DNA of 64,000 nucleotides from Paramicrobacterium sp051513965 (GCF_051513965.1 NZ_CP195847.1:806001-870000), one strand, 5' to 3'. Counted from the stretch's first letter, positions 17,865 through 27,201 are shown. The notes: generated by a model not told the origin, from the sequence alone. A program made the numbers and translations.

Positions 17865-18853
17865 TGGCTGAGACTCTTCGGGCCGGGCTGCTCGGTGTCG
17901 GAATGATGGGGCGGCATCACGCGCGTGTGCTGCGTGAGGTCGATGATGTCGATCTGGTCGCGATCGCTGACCCCGCGGGCGACCCGCACGGTGTCGCGGG
18001 CGGGCTTGAGGTTCTTCCTGATGTGGAGGGGCTGATCGAGGTGGGCATCGACATGGCGGTCGTTGCGGTTCCGACGCGGTTCCATGAGGATGCCGCGCTG
18101 AAGCTTGCCGCCGCGGGAGTGCATACGTTCGTGGAGAAGCCGATCGCGGAGACGGTTGAGGCGGGGCAGCGCATGACGAAGGCGTTTGCGGATGCCGGGC
18201 TTGTCGGCGCGGTCGGGCACATTGAGCGGTTCAACCCCGCGCTCCAGGAGCTGCGCCGCAGGCTTTCCGCGGGCGAGCTGGGCAACGTGTATCAGGTTGC
18301 TACGCGCAGGCAGGGGCCGTTCCCTGCCCGGATCGCTGATGTCGGGGTCGGTAAGGATCTCGCCTCGCACGACATTGATCTGACCGCGTGGGTGACCCAG
18401 AGCGACTACGAGCGCGTCTTCGCGCAGACCGCGTTCAAGAGTGGCCGCGAGTATGAGGACATGATCGCCGTCACGGGCAGGCTCACCTCCGGCGCCGTCG
18501 TCAGTCACCTCGTGAACTGGCTCAGCCCCATGAAGGAACGTGTCACCGTTGTGACCGGTGAGAAGGGCGCCTTCGTCGCTGACACTGCCACGGGAGATCT
18601 CACGTTCTACGCCAACGGCACGATTCCGCTCGAGTGGGAGTCCGTGAGTGCGTTCCGCGGTGTCTCCGAGGGAGACGTCACCAGGTACGCGTTCGCCAAG
18701 CGAGAGCCCCTGCGCGTCGAGCACGAAGCCTTCCGCGACGCCGTCCTCGGCAAACCCAGCGACGTGGTCACCATGCAGCAGGGCCTGCGCGCGCTCGAGG
18801 TCGTCGAGGCCGCGCTCGAGTCAGCTCAGACCGGTGAGGCGATCGCTCTCTGA
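17864..18853 (+). CDS. Gfo/Idh/MocA oxidoreductase, WbpB/WlbA-like
   Basis: 329 residues. The Rossmann motif GVGMMGRHHARVL opens the protein, VEKPIA is the family's catalytic EKP motif, and GHIERFNPAL follows. With the two preceding genes it fits 3-dehydrogenation of a UDP-N-acetylglucosaminuronate, the WbpB step. The start forms TAATG with the previous stop. The first ~500 bases keep the G/T-ending codon style of the aminotransferase; after about 18400 the codons return to the C/G-ending style of the chromosome. Confidence 0.88.
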   Translation: MAETLRAGLLGVGMMGRHHARVLREVDDVDLVAIADPAGDPHGVAGGLEVLPDVEGLIEVGIDMAVVAVPTRFHEDAALKLAAAGVHTFVEKPIAETVEAGQRMTKAFADAGLVGAVGHIERFNPALQELRRRLSAGELGNVYQVATRRQGPFPARIADVGVGKDLASHDIDLTAWVTQSDYERVFAQTAFKSGREYEDMIAVTGRLTSGAVVSHLVNWLSPMKERVTVVTGEKGAFVADTATGDLTFYANGTIPLEWESVSAFRGVSEGDVTRYAFAKREPLRVEHEAFRDAVLGKPSDVVTMQQGLRALEVVEAALESAQTGEAIAL

Positions 18854-18856
18854 CCC

Positions 18857-20002
18857 ATGCGGATCACCCTCGTCTCGCGCATCTTCGCGCCGGAGCCGTC
18901 AGCGGCATCGCTCAGGCTCGCCGCAGTCGTCCGTGAGTGCACGGAGCGCGGCGCAACGGTGCAGGTGCTGACGACGCACCCTCCCGCGGGTCTTGACCGC
19001 GACATCGGCCTGTCAGCACGCGTGTCGCGCTGGCCCGTCTTCCGCGACTCGAGCGGCTATGTGCGCGGATATGTCCAGTACATGAGCTTCGACATCCCCG
19101 CGTTCTTCCGAGTGCTCTTCGGCCGTCGTGCGAACGCTATCGTCGTCGAGCCGCCGCCAACAACGGGGTTCATGGTGCGCCTCGCGGCAGTGCTGAGGCG
19201 CACTCCGTACGTGTACTTCGCAGCAGACATCTGGTCAGATGCCGCGGCGTCGACGGGCGCGGCATCCTGGATCGTCAGCGGTGTCCGCTGGCTCGAGTCA
19301 CAGGCACTACGCGGGGCCGCACACGTTGTTGCCGTTTCCGATGCAGTTGCCCAACGCGTGGCGAGTCTCGCTCCGCGAACTCCGACAACGGTCGTGGGCC
19401 ACGGTGTCGACACCGACCTCTTCACCCCCGAGGGGTCACGGCCGAGCCACCCCGCAGACATTGTTTACGTCGGCACAGCGAGCGAGTGGCATGGTGCACG
19501 GGTGGCGATGGAGGCTGTCATCACGACACTTCAGCGCGATACCTCGCTGACGGCGGCCTTCATCGGTCAGGGCAGCGATTGGCCTGTGCTCACAGCGATG
19601 GCGGCCGCTTCGCCTGTCGCGGACCGCATCCGAATGCTGCCGACGGTCCCGGTGGAGGAAGCAGCCTCGTGGCTGCGGGCCGCGCGAGTGAGCATCGCGA
19701 CACTGAAACCCGGAATCGGCTACGACTTCGCGGTTCCGACCAAGATCTACTCATCGCTTGCGACCGGAACACCGGTGGCGTACGCGGGCCCCGACCCCGT
19801 TCGCAGCATGATTTCCGACCACTCCCTGGGGGAGGCGTGCGAGTATGGCTCAGACGCACTCGCCAGTGCCATTTCCCGAGTGTGCGAGCGGGAGGATGCC
19901 TTGACCAGCCACGTTCGGAGCTGGGCGACGCAGAACGTCTCAGCCCAGGCGGTCGCCGGCCGAACGGCATCCGCGATCATGGCGGCTGCCCGGGGACGAT
20001 GA
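18857..20002 (+). CDS. GT4 family glycosyltransferase
   Basis: 381-residue GT-B enzyme. It begins MRITLVSRIFAPEPSAASLR, with VYFAADIWSDAAAST in the N-domain, VVGHGVDTDLFTP at the hinge, and a C-domain around YDFAVPTKIYSSLATGTPVAYAG. This resembles the WcaI / WbuB-like aminosugar transferases, often found with 2,3-diamino or N-acetylfucosamine pathways. It has no clear ribosome site of its own and follows the previous stop by 3 bases, so translation is probably coupled. Confidence 0.87.
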   Translation: MRITLVSRIFAPEPSAASLRLAAVVRECTERGATVQVLTTHPPAGLDRDIGLSARVSRWPVFRDSSGYVRGYVQYMSFDIPAFFRVLFGRRANAIVVEPPPTTGFMVRLAAVLRRTPYVYFAADIWSDAAASTGAASWIVSGVRWLESQALRGAAHVVAVSDAVAQRVASLAPRTPTTVVGHGVDTDLFTPEGSRPSHPADIVYVGTASEWHGARVAMEAVITTLQRDTSLTAAFIGQGSDWPVLTAMAAASPVADRIRMLPTVPVEEAASWLRAARVSIATLKPGIGYDFAVPTKIYSSLATGTPVAYAGPDPVRSMISDHSLGEACEYGSDALASAISRVCEREDALTSHVRSWATQNVSAQAVAGRTASAIMAAARGR

Positions 20003-20038
20003 CGGTGCGCAAGACGAGAGGCAAGTGAGCGGAGAAAT

Positions 20039-21817
20039 ATGAAGGTCATCATCACGACTCTGCGGCGGATTCTTCCGTACCTTCCTGCCGGGGCGCGCCG
20101 GTTCCTCACATGGTTCGGCATCCTGTCGGCGGTGCTCGCGATCGTCGACGTCGTCGCTCTTCTCGTTCTCGCCGTGACTCTCGCCGCGGCCGTGACCGGT
20201 GCGGACTTCAGCATTCCTGTGCTCGGAACGGTGAGCGCGGATGCCACGATTTGGGTCATTCTCGTGGCCAGCGTGCTCGTGGTCGCCAAGTCTGCGATCA
20301 GCGTCTGGCTGCAGTGGCAGGCTACGAGACGCTTCGCGCGGTACGAACTGTCGATCGGGCAGCACCTGCTCTCCGCGTACATTCGGGCACCGTGGACAGA
20401 CCGTCTCTCGCGAAACTCCTCGCAGATTCTGCAGATGTCGGACACCGGCATCGCGAACGTCATCGCGGGCTTCCTGCTTCCGGTCACAACGCTGCCCGGA
20501 CTTATCGTCACGTCTGTCGGAGTGATCCTCGCGATCATTGTGTCGCAGCCTCTCACAGCCGTCGTCACGATCCTCTATCTTGGCGGTATTGCGACACTGC
20601 AGTACATCGTGCTTGGACGCAAGACTCGCCAGGCTGCTCGCGTGGCCCGTGACTCGGCGTTGCGAGTCGCCTCGCTCATCTCCGGCATGGTCTCGGCGCT
20701 CAAAGAGATCACGCTCCGAGGCAAGGCCGAAGAAGTCGAGGATGCCGTCTCGAACGTCCGTGCGCATACCGCGCGCGCTCGTGCAAACGCCAGCTTCCTC
20801 TCAACGGTTCCTCGATTCATCTTCGACGCGGCGATCATCGGCGGTTTCGTCCTCGCGGGCGGCGTCTCGTTTGCGATCGGCGGCATGGAACAGGCGATCA
20901 CAGCTGTGGCACTCTTTGGAATTGCGGGCTTCCGCCTCGTGCCGTCGCTTACGGGATTCCAGAACATCATCACGCGGGCGATCACCGCAGGGCCATACGT
21001 CGACTCCGTCATCACCGACATCGACGACTCCAAGGAGTACCTCGCTCGACTTGAGCAGCTCGGGCGCGATCCGCTTCCGGAGAGTCCGCGTTCGCTCACG
21101 TTGCGGGACGTCGAGTTCACGTACCCGGGCGGTACGGGGCCCGTGCTTCACGGAGTCGACTTGGATATACCCTTCGGTTCGACGGTTGGCGTGGCAGGAG
21201 CATCGGGAGCCGGCAAGTCGACGCTGATCGACATTCTTCTCGGGCTGTTGGTTCCGACGCGCGGCGAAATAGCGATCGACGGTGCGAACCTCGCAGATGT
21301 GCTCTTGGCGTGGCGTCGTCAGGTGGGGTACGTACCACAGGAGGTCGCACTCTTCGACGGCACGATCGCGCAGAACATCGCGCTCACGTGGGGCGATGAA
21401 CTCGATCTGGAGCGCGTGGAGCGCGCAGCGCGACGTGCACAGCTGTGGGAGGTCGTGCAGGAGCGCGAGGACGGTCTTCATACGCGCGTGGGGGAGCGCG
21501 GCCTCGCGCTTTCTGGCGGACAACGACAGAGACTCGGCATCGCTCGGGCACTCTACGACGACCCGCTCGTACTGGTTCTTGACGAGGCGACAAGTGCGCT
21601 CGACACCCGCACCGAAGCCGATGTCACCGACGCAATTCACGCACTTCACGGCGATATCACGGTGATCGCGGTTGCTCACAGGCTCTCGACTATCCGCGAT
21701 TCCGACCTGCTGGTCTTCATGAAGGAAGGCCGCATTCAGGCGCAGGGGCGTTTCGCCGAGGTCGTGGAGAGCGACGAAGACTTCGCTGCGCAGGCGAGGC
21801 TCGCAGGACTGGCGTAG
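20039..21817 (+). CDS. ABC half-transporter, PglK/MsbA-like flippase
   Basis: 592 residues with six N-terminal membrane helices fused to an ATPase domain: Walker A GASGAGKST, signature LSGGQRQR, Walker B LVLVLDEATSALD, H-loop VIAVAHRLSTI. It should work as a homodimer. Half-transporters of this type inside glycan loci (PglK, WlaB) flip lipid-linked oligosaccharides. That would provide a route for a repeat unit separate from the two-subunit exporter at 40945-42574. GGAGAAAT before the ATG is the ribosome site. Substrate is inferred from context only. Confidence 0.88.
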   Translation: MKVIITTLRRILPYLPAGARRFLTWFGILSAVLAIVDVVALLVLAVTLAAAVTGADFSIPVLGTVSADATIWVILVASVLVVAKSAISVWLQWQATRRFARYELSIGQHLLSAYIRAPWTDRLSRNSSQILQMSDTGIANVIAGFLLPVTTLPGLIVTSVGVILAIIVSQPLTAVVTILYLGGIATLQYIVLGRKTRQAARVARDSALRVASLISGMVSALKEITLRGKAEEVEDAVSNVRAHTARARANASFLSTVPRFIFDAAIIGGFVLAGGVSFAIGGMEQAITAVALFGIAGFRLVPSLTGFQNIITRAITAGPYVDSVITDIDDSKEYLARLEQLGRDPLPESPRSLTLRDVEFTYPGGTGPVLHGVDLDIPFGSTVGVAGASGAGKSTLIDILLGLLVPTRGEIAIDGANLADVLLAWRRQVGYVPQEVALFDGTIAQNIALTWGDELDLERVERAARRAQLWEVVQEREDGLHTRVGERGLALSGGQRQRLGIARALYDDPLVLVLDEATSALDTRTEADVTDAIHALHGDITVIAVAHRLSTIRDSDLLVFMKEGRIQAQGRFAEVVESDEDFAAQARLAGLA

Positions 21818-21823
21818 GTCGTC

Positions 21824-23020
21824 ATGGCGCCGAAGCTGTCGCGGTTTGCTGCGGTCGGAACGAGGGTTCTGCGCGCACGGTTACCTGATCGCTTCGGAAA
21901 CCTTCTGCGGCCCGCGGCGGAACGTGTGCGCGCGGAAGATGTTCCACCGCCAATCGCTGGGCCGACGGCATCCACCGCTCTATACATCGCGCCTGTGAAC
22001 TTCGCAGGGCAGGGGCGTGCGTGGGCAGCTGCTGCGTCGACTCTTGAGGGGGTTGAGGCGCGAAACATGCAGTTTCGCGCACCGAATGATCTCGGATTTG
22101 ACGCTGACTACGCGTTGCCCGAACACGTTTTCTGGAACTCCCACGATTGGGCGGCACGGCAGAAGCGCGCCGTTCGCACCGGGTTCACGCACGTGCTCGT
22201 CGAGGCGGAGCGCGCCCTCTTTGGATCAGCGTTCAGCGGCTATCTTCATCGAGAGGTTGAGTGGCTGCAGGCGGGAGGTCTCTCGGTCGCGGCAGTCAGC
22301 CACGGAACCGATCTGCGCCTGCCCTCACGACATGCGCTCCTCGACGAGTGGTCGCCCTTCCGTGGTGCGCCGGCCGACTGGGTGGCGGGACTCGAGTCTC
22401 GTGCGCGGCATAATCACGGCATCCTCGATCGACTCGGCATCCCGGTTTTTGTTTCGACCCCTGAGCTGCTCCTCGACCGCCCGGACGCCACCTGGCTCCC
22501 GCTGGTCGTCGATCCCGTTCGATGGGCGGCCGACACACCGATTCTCGAGCGCGACGTGCCGCGCGTGTTGCACGCGCCGACGAACCCTCTAGTAAAGGGC
22601 ACCCAGCACATCGAACCGGTGCTGGAGACGCTTGAGGAGGAGGGGCTCATTGAGTACGTGCGGGTCCAGGGCGTTCCGTCGCAGCAAATGCCCCAGCTCT
22701 ATCGAGACGCCGACGTCGTGCTTGAGCAGTTTGCGCTCGGTATGTACTCGGTAACTTCTATCGAGGCAATGGCCGCGGGACGCCTGGTCTTTGCGCACGT
22801 GCACGATCAGGTGCGTGACCATGTTCACAATGTGACGGGGTGGGAAGTTCCGGTTCAGTCAGTCACGCCTGACCAGCTTGATGCGCGACTACGCGATGTA
22901 CTGCGCCGTCGCGACGAGTATCGTGCCATCGCGGCATCCGGTCCAGTCTTCGTGCGTGAGGTGCACGATGGTCGCCTTGCGGCGCGGGCTCTTGCCCCGT
23001 TCCTCGGGGTCAGCGCGTAA
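21824..23020 (+). CDS. GT-B glycosyltransferase
   Basis: 398 residues. The first ~120 hold a Rossmann-like half (ALYIAPVNFAGQGRAWA, AVSHGTDLR). The second half carries VLHAPTNPLVKGTQHI and DADVVLEQFALGMYSVTSIEAMAAGRLVFA, a divergent E-x7-E donor motif. This is a glycosyltransferase or glycogen-phosphorylase-superfamily member typical of actinobacterial glycan loci. Its 3' end overlaps the convergent gene at 23010 by 11 bases. Specificity unknown. Confidence 0.8.
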   Translation: MAPKLSRFAAVGTRVLRARLPDRFGNLLRPAAERVRAEDVPPPIAGPTASTALYIAPVNFAGQGRAWAAAASTLEGVEARNMQFRAPNDLGFDADYALPEHVFWNSHDWAARQKRAVRTGFTHVLVEAERALFGSAFSGYLHREVEWLQAGGLSVAAVSHGTDLRLPSRHALLDEWSPFRGAPADWVAGLESRARHNHGILDRLGIPVFVSTPELLLDRPDATWLPLVVDPVRWAADTPILERDVPRVLHAPTNPLVKGTQHIEPVLETLEEEGLIEYVRVQGVPSQQMPQLYRDADVVLEQFALGMYSVTSIEAMAAGRLVFAHVHDQVRDHVHNVTGWEVPVQSVTPDQLDARLRDVLRRRDEYRAIAASGPVFVREVHDGRLAARALAPFLGVSA

Positions 23021-24152
23021 GCAGGTCACTGAGGATGGACCGGGCAACCTCCGACTCGGTCTCGAAGCTCAGTTCGTGCGCTGCGCGGTCGGCGTTCTGC
23101 TTGTAGTCGTTCACGCGCTGAGTCGTGAGCGAGCGCAGCGAGTCCGCGCAGGCTTCGGCGGTGAAGTCCGCACTGACGACGCCGAGTCCGTGGCGCTGAA
23201 CGACGTCGACCATCTCCTCGGAGGGGCCGATGGCGATCGCGAGCCGGGCCTGCACAAAGTCGAAGAGCTTATTCGGCAGCGTGTAGCGCGCGTTCGTGTG
23301 CACCGGGGGTATCCAGAACACGCCTACATCGTATGAGTTGAGGGTGCTCGGCAGGTCGCCCGGGCGCACTGGGTCACGGAAGTGGATGCGCGAGTTGCCC
23401 GCTGCGCGCTCTTTCAACTGGGATAGATACGCGCCGCCATCCGCCGCGCTCACCAGGTAGAGATCGAGACTGAAGCGGTCGTCGAGCAGCGTCATCGCGT
23501 CGATCATGAGCTCGAGGTTGCGACCATGGATCGCCGCGCCGCTGTGAACAAGGCGGATCTCGCCGTCGCTCGCGGGCTGCAAAGGCAAGTCAGCGTAGGG
23601 AGCCGCGTTGCGCATCACGCGAGGACGCACGCCGAATGTCTCGCGGTAGAGGTCCGAGATTCGCCCGCCGACGGTAGTGACCGCCGCAGCACGCGGGAGG
23701 TACGTGCGGCACAGATGCGTCATGAACGGGGCGACGAGCAGACGCCAGGCGAGCACGTGTGTGCGCTCCTCTGGTGCCCACTCGTGCATGTCCGCCCACA
23801 CTGGAGCATGGCCAGCGACCGCGAACGCAAGATCGAGCACACGCGCATCGTTCGCGACGACAAGGTCGAAGGAGCGACCTTCGAGTGAAGCAAGGGCTGA
23901 TCGGATGCCGGGGGCGCTCAGCTCCGCGCTGCGGTGCATGTGCAGTGCGAGCTTCAGCACTCCGAGGGGATCTTGCGGCAGCGAGGGCTTGTCATCGGGA
24001 ACTGCGATGTGGTCCGAGGCACCTGCGGGCAGGCCGCCGTAACCGACGGTTGTGACCTCGCCGTATTCACGAAGAACGGAGATCTGACGCAACACGCGTG
24101 CGTCCCGCTCGATGGGGGAGAGAGAAATGCACAGAATGCGTGGACGTGTCAT
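23010..24152 (-). CDS. GT4 family glycosyltransferase
   Basis: 380 residues. The N-domain starts RILCISLSPIERDARVLRQI, with VVANDARVLDLAF and WADMHEWAP. The C-domain has RLVHSGAAIHGRNLELMIDAM and YTLPNKLFDFVQARLAIAIGPSEEM, the E-rich donor region. It follows its upstream partner at 24149 with an ATGA overlap, so both are one transcript opposite to the main block. Sugar donor unknown. Confidence 0.87.
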   Translation of the reverse strand: MTRPRILCISLSPIERDARVLRQISVLREYGEVTTVGYGGLPAGASDHIAVPDDKPSLPQDPLGVLKLALHMHRSAELSAPGIRSALASLEGRSFDLVVANDARVLDLAFAVAGHAPVWADMHEWAPEERTHVLAWRLLVAPFMTHLCRTYLPRAAAVTTVGGRISDLYRETFGVRPRVMRNAAPYADLPLQPASDGEIRLVHSGAAIHGRNLELMIDAMTLLDDRFSLDLYLVSAADGGAYLSQLKERAAGNSRIHFRDPVRPGDLPSTLNSYDVGVFWIPPVHTNARYTLPNKLFDFVQARLAIAIGPSEEMVDVVQRHGLGVVSADFTAEACADSLRSLTTQRVNDYKQNADRAAHELSFETESEVARSILSDLLTR

Positions 24153-25297
24153 GAGCGCTCCTTGTAGAGGCTGGCAAGTTGTCGGCAGCTCTCGTCGAGG
24201 CTGCGGGCGGTCACGGCAAAGTTGCGGGCATCACGACGCATCTGATCACGCGTTGCCTCGGGAAGAGCGAGAAACTCAGCGAGTGCGTCCCCGAGGCCGG
24301 GAATATCGCCTTCCACGGTGAGTATTCCCGTCTTTCCCTCGTCCATCATCTCCGAGGTGCCGCCGCTGTCATACGCGATAACCGGTGTGCCGCAAGCCTG
24401 GGCCTCGACCAGAACAAGACCGGCGGCTTCGCGGGCGCCGTTGTTCACTCGAGTGGGGAGCACGAGAGCATCCGCCTGCTGCATGTGCTCACGTACGACG
24501 TCGCGCGGCTGTGCTCCGTGCACGCGAATATGAGGTGAGGATGCCGCGAGCTGTCGAGCGCTCTCAACCATGGGGCCGCCACCGATGAACTCGAGCGTGT
24601 GAGGTTCACGTTTGCTGGCTTGCTGTGACGCCTCGATGAGATCGCGCACGCCTTTGGTCTCGACCATCCGGCCCACGAACAGCAGGCGTGGCATCTCATG
24701 CGCCTCGCGTTCGGCCGGAGTGAACCAGTCGGTGTCGACTCCTTGATAGTGCACAGTGATGCGCGATGGGTCAGCGCCGCCTTCGATCGCGATATCGGCG
24801 ATGTACTCACTTACGGCGAGAATCTTCTGCGCTGAAGTGTATGCGGCCGAGACGTGGCGCTGCATGCGTGCAAGCGCGGGGCGTCCAGCAAGCGACCGCG
24901 ACGACATGGGCTTCAACATCGAGAACGCATCGCCACCGTGAACGGTGACAAACAGGGGAGCACCCGTGTCGCGCGCAGCGCGCACGGCAGGGATCGATGC
25001 GTACCCGAAATGCTGATGAATGAGATCAGGATGCCACGCAGTGATGCGCCGCCGAAGAATAAGCGGCAGTGCCGCGGAGAGCTTCTCGCGCTGACGAATA
25101 GACAGACGACGGGTCACCGGAGCGACATCGTCGAGCGCGTCGATGACGTCGACGGCGCCGAGTGCTGCGGCATCCGTGATCTCTGTCGTTCCCGCAAACA
25201 CAGAGAAGTCGAACTCGCCCGCAAGACGCGCCGCGTGCTGGACCGCGAAGTAGGTCGGGGGAATGAGGAGCGAGCCCTTTGTGATCGCGATCTTCAC
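24149..25297 (-). CDS. GT4 family glycosyltransferase
   Basis: 382 residues. HQHFGYASIPAVRAARDTGAPLF and FVTVHGGDAFSM lie in the acceptor domain. LLFVGRMVETKGVRDLIEASQ and NGAREAAGLVLVEAQACGTPVIAYDSGGTSEM form the donor domain with the E-x7-E motif. It is similar to WcaL/AmsK-type colanic or amylovoran transferases. The GTG start lies 12 bases downstream of the best ribosome site, and a 4-codon ATG-started frame overlaps it, so its start may be coupled to that leader. Confidence 0.88.
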   Translation of the reverse strand: MKIAITKGSLLIPPTYFAVQHAARLAGEFDFSVFAGTTEITDAAALGAVDVIDALDDVAPVTRRLSIRQREKLSAALPLILRRRITAWHPDLIHQHFGYASIPAVRAARDTGAPLFVTVHGGDAFSMLKPMSSRSLAGRPALARMQRHVSAAYTSAQKILAVSEYIADIAIEGGADPSRITVHYQGVDTDWFTPAEREAHEMPRLLFVGRMVETKGVRDLIEASQQASKREPHTLEFIGGGPMVESARQLAASSPHIRVHGAQPRDVVREHMQQADALVLPTRVNNGAREAAGLVLVEAQACGTPVIAYDSGGTSEMMDEGKTGILTVEGDIPGLGDALAEFLALPEATRDQMRRDARNFAVTARSLDESCRQLASLYKERS

Positions 25298-25308
25298 GGC
25301 GTCGTCAT
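25294..25308 (-). other. possible 4-codon leader ORF overlapping glycosyltransferase start
   Basis: ATG at 25308 directly follows a purine-rich AGAGGGAGAGGA site and reads four codons to a TGA that overlaps the GTG start at 25297. It could feed ribosomes to the real start by termination-reinitiation. Chance is not excluded. Confidence 0.25.
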
Positions 25309-25346
25309 TCCTCTCCCTCTGACATGGCGCGTCGTTTGCTGCGTGC

Positions 25347-25352
25347 TAGTGT
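25347..25352 (+). promoter_or_regulatory. -10 box TAGTGT upstream of 25401 gene
   Basis: TAGTGT about 49 bases before the TTG start at 25401, within the 103-base divergent gap. GGAGAAGG near 25388 is the ribosome site. Confidence 0.4.
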
Positions 25353-25400
25353 GACTTTCGTCCATCGCCGAGCGTGCTGCCCTGATCGGAGAAGGCCGAC

Positions 25401-26726
25401 TTGTCCCTCGAACGACGTCCACACCTACTCTATGTCGCTTGGGGCTACCCACCATCGCGAAGCGGCGGTGCGTACAGGCTCCTCGCAACGGCGAACGCTT
25501 TCGCAGCGGCAGGCTGGCGTGTCACAGTGCTGACGTGTGAACGCGAGGTGTTTCTGCGCAGCACAGGCATCGACCCGTCGATGGAGGAGCGCATTGATCC
25601 TTCGATCGACGTGCGACGCCTTCCCTTCCCTAACCGCGAGACGGTGCTTGATCTTCGGCAGTGGAGTCGGTTCCGCGCGTGGGCGCCCGAGATCTGGAAC
25701 ATGTGGCAGGCGCTTCTGACCGCGCGTACGTTCCCAGAGCCACGCTACGGACTTTGGCGCCCGGTGCTCGAAAACGCCGCGGCTCAGGTCCACGCGCAGC
25801 ATCCCGTCGACCTCGTCATCGGTTCGGCAAACCCCAACGTGGTGCACGTCGCCGGTGCGCACCTGAAAGAGCAGCATGGCGTTCCGTACGTCATGGACTA
25901 TCGCGACACGTGGCAGCTCGACATGTATTCAGGCAAGCGTACGCTGAGCGATCGCAACCCCGCTGCGAAGTGGGAGCGCTCGCTCGTGGCTGACGCCGAC
26001 GAAGTGTGGTTCGTGAACGACCCCATCGCCCAGTGGCACGCCGAGCTTTACCCGAACGCTGCGGATCGTATCCACGTTGTGCCGAACGGGTTCGACCCGG
26101 GTTTCGTGGGTGCGTCTGCGGTCAGCAAGCCTGAGCCTCCCAGCGAAGTTCGCGTCGGCAACATCGGAACGATGACCGGCCAGACACCGATCCGCCCGCT
26201 TGTCGAAGGGTGGATGCATGCGCGACAAAGCGGCACAGCGCTCGCCGATGCGACTCTCGAACTCTACGGCTACCTTGGGCACCAAGGTGATGACGAGGGA
26301 GGCGTGCTTACGGCGATCGACGAGGTCGGCGATGATTCCGTCGCATACCGCGGCCCTGTCGCGAAGGCGGAGATCGGCGCTGTGTATCGAGAGCTTGATG
26401 TGCTCATTCTGCCGCTCGGCAAGAGCCGCTTTATGACAAGCGGCAAGGTCTTCGAGTACATGGCGACCGGACTCCCCATCGTCTCCGTGCATGACCCCGT
26501 CAACGCGGCGAGCGGCGTTTTGAATGGGTATCCAGGCTGGTTCCCGGTCGAACGAATGGATGCCGAGAGCATCGGCGCCGCCCTCACAAAGGCTGTCGAG
26601 TTTGCTCGGATCCAGACCGACGACGACCGAGTCGCGGCCCGCGAGTGGGCCTCCCGATATGAGCGTTCGAACATTCTCGAGCCCGTTGTCGAGCGCTGGG
26701 CCGAGCGCGTCGGGGAGGGCAACTGA
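25401..26726 (+). CDS. GT4 family glycosyltransferase
   Basis: 441 residues from a TTG start with a good GGAGAAGG ribosome site. HLLYVAWGYPPSRSGGAYRL opens the acceptor domain, with VMDYRDTWQLDMY mid-way. The donor half has VVPNGFDPGF, VRVGNIGTMTGQ and LPLGKSRFMTSGKVFEYMATGLPIVSV. The pattern resembles fucosyl- or aminosugar transferases of the WbuB group. It is followed after 1 base by a small protein that looks like half of a glycosyltransferase. Donor unknown. Confidence 0.85.
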   Translation: MSLERRPHLLYVAWGYPPSRSGGAYRLLATANAFAAAGWRVTVLTCEREVFLRSTGIDPSMEERIDPSIDVRRLPFPNRETVLDLRQWSRFRAWAPEIWNMWQALLTARTFPEPRYGLWRPVLENAAAQVHAQHPVDLVIGSANPNVVHVAGAHLKEQHGVPYVMDYRDTWQLDMYSGKRTLSDRNPAAKWERSLVADADEVWFVNDPIAQWHAELYPNAADRIHVVPNGFDPGFVGASAVSKPEPPSEVRVGNIGTMTGQTPIRPLVEGWMHARQSGTALADATLELYGYLGHQGDDEGGVLTAIDEVGDDSVAYRGPVAKAEIGAVYRELDVLILPLGKSRFMTSGKVFEYMATGLPIVSVHDPVNAASGVLNGYPGWFPVERMDAESIGAALTKAVEFARIQTDDDRVAAREWASRYERSNILEPVVERWAERVGEGN

Positions 26727-26727
26727 C

Positions 26728-27150
26728 ATGTCGAAGATCGTCTATGTTGCAACGCGCACGAGCGCAGTGCCTCGCGAGGATGCCATTGATGGTGCTCGGC
26801 AGGCCGTCGTGATCGGCCCGGGCGAAACACCGACGTCCACGTCGCAGCGGCTGGTGGTCGCAAATGTCGCTGAGCTCCGCCCCGGTCTGCAGCGGCTGGT
26901 GGACATTCTGTGGCGCAGCGCCCCCGGCCGTACTCTCGTGCGGATCTCTCCGTTCGACCGCTCGCGTCGCTTCTGGCGAGCTGTGCGCGAGCAGCGGCCG
27001 GTCGTCGCTGATGCGCTGAAAGGTGCCGACGTCATTGTCGCAGCCGACCGTGATGCGCTGTGGGCTACGTGGCATCTTGCTCGCAAGACCCGTGGTCCAG
27101 CCGTGGTCTACGGCGTATCTGCCGCAAAGTTCGCGCTGAACATCCAGTGA
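26728..27150 (+). CDS. hypothetical protein resembling an N-terminal GT-B half
   Basis: 140 residues, not recognised as a named family. The last third (GADVIVAADRDALWATWHLARKTRGPAVVYG) closely resembles the end of the acceptor-binding Rossmann domain in GT4 enzymes, but no donor-binding half follows. ATG 26728 starts 1 base after the previous TGA, so translation is coupled to the 25401 glycosyltransferase. It may be an accessory subunit of that enzyme or a remnant of a deleted one. There is no frameshift joining it to a downstream half; the next gene is unrelated. Confidence 0.7.
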   Translation: MSKIVYVATRTSAVPREDAIDGARQAVVIGPGETPTSTSQRLVVANVAELRPGLQRLVDILWRSAPGRTLVRISPFDRSRRFWRAVREQRPVVADALKGADVIVAADRDALWATWHLARKTRGPAVVYGVSAAKFALNIQ

Positions 27151-27188
27151 CTGAGAGCTCGGCGTCTCACCGAGCCGTGCCGGGACCG

Positions 27189-27194
27189 TAGACT
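27189..27194 (+). promoter_or_regulatory. -10 box TAGACT, leaderless promoter of nucleotide-sugar dehydrogenase
   Basis: TAGACT, 7 bases, then ATG at 27202. No ribosome site. This is one of the clearest examples of the class in the window. Confidence 0.6.
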
Positions 27195-27201
27195 GAAGAC
27201 C

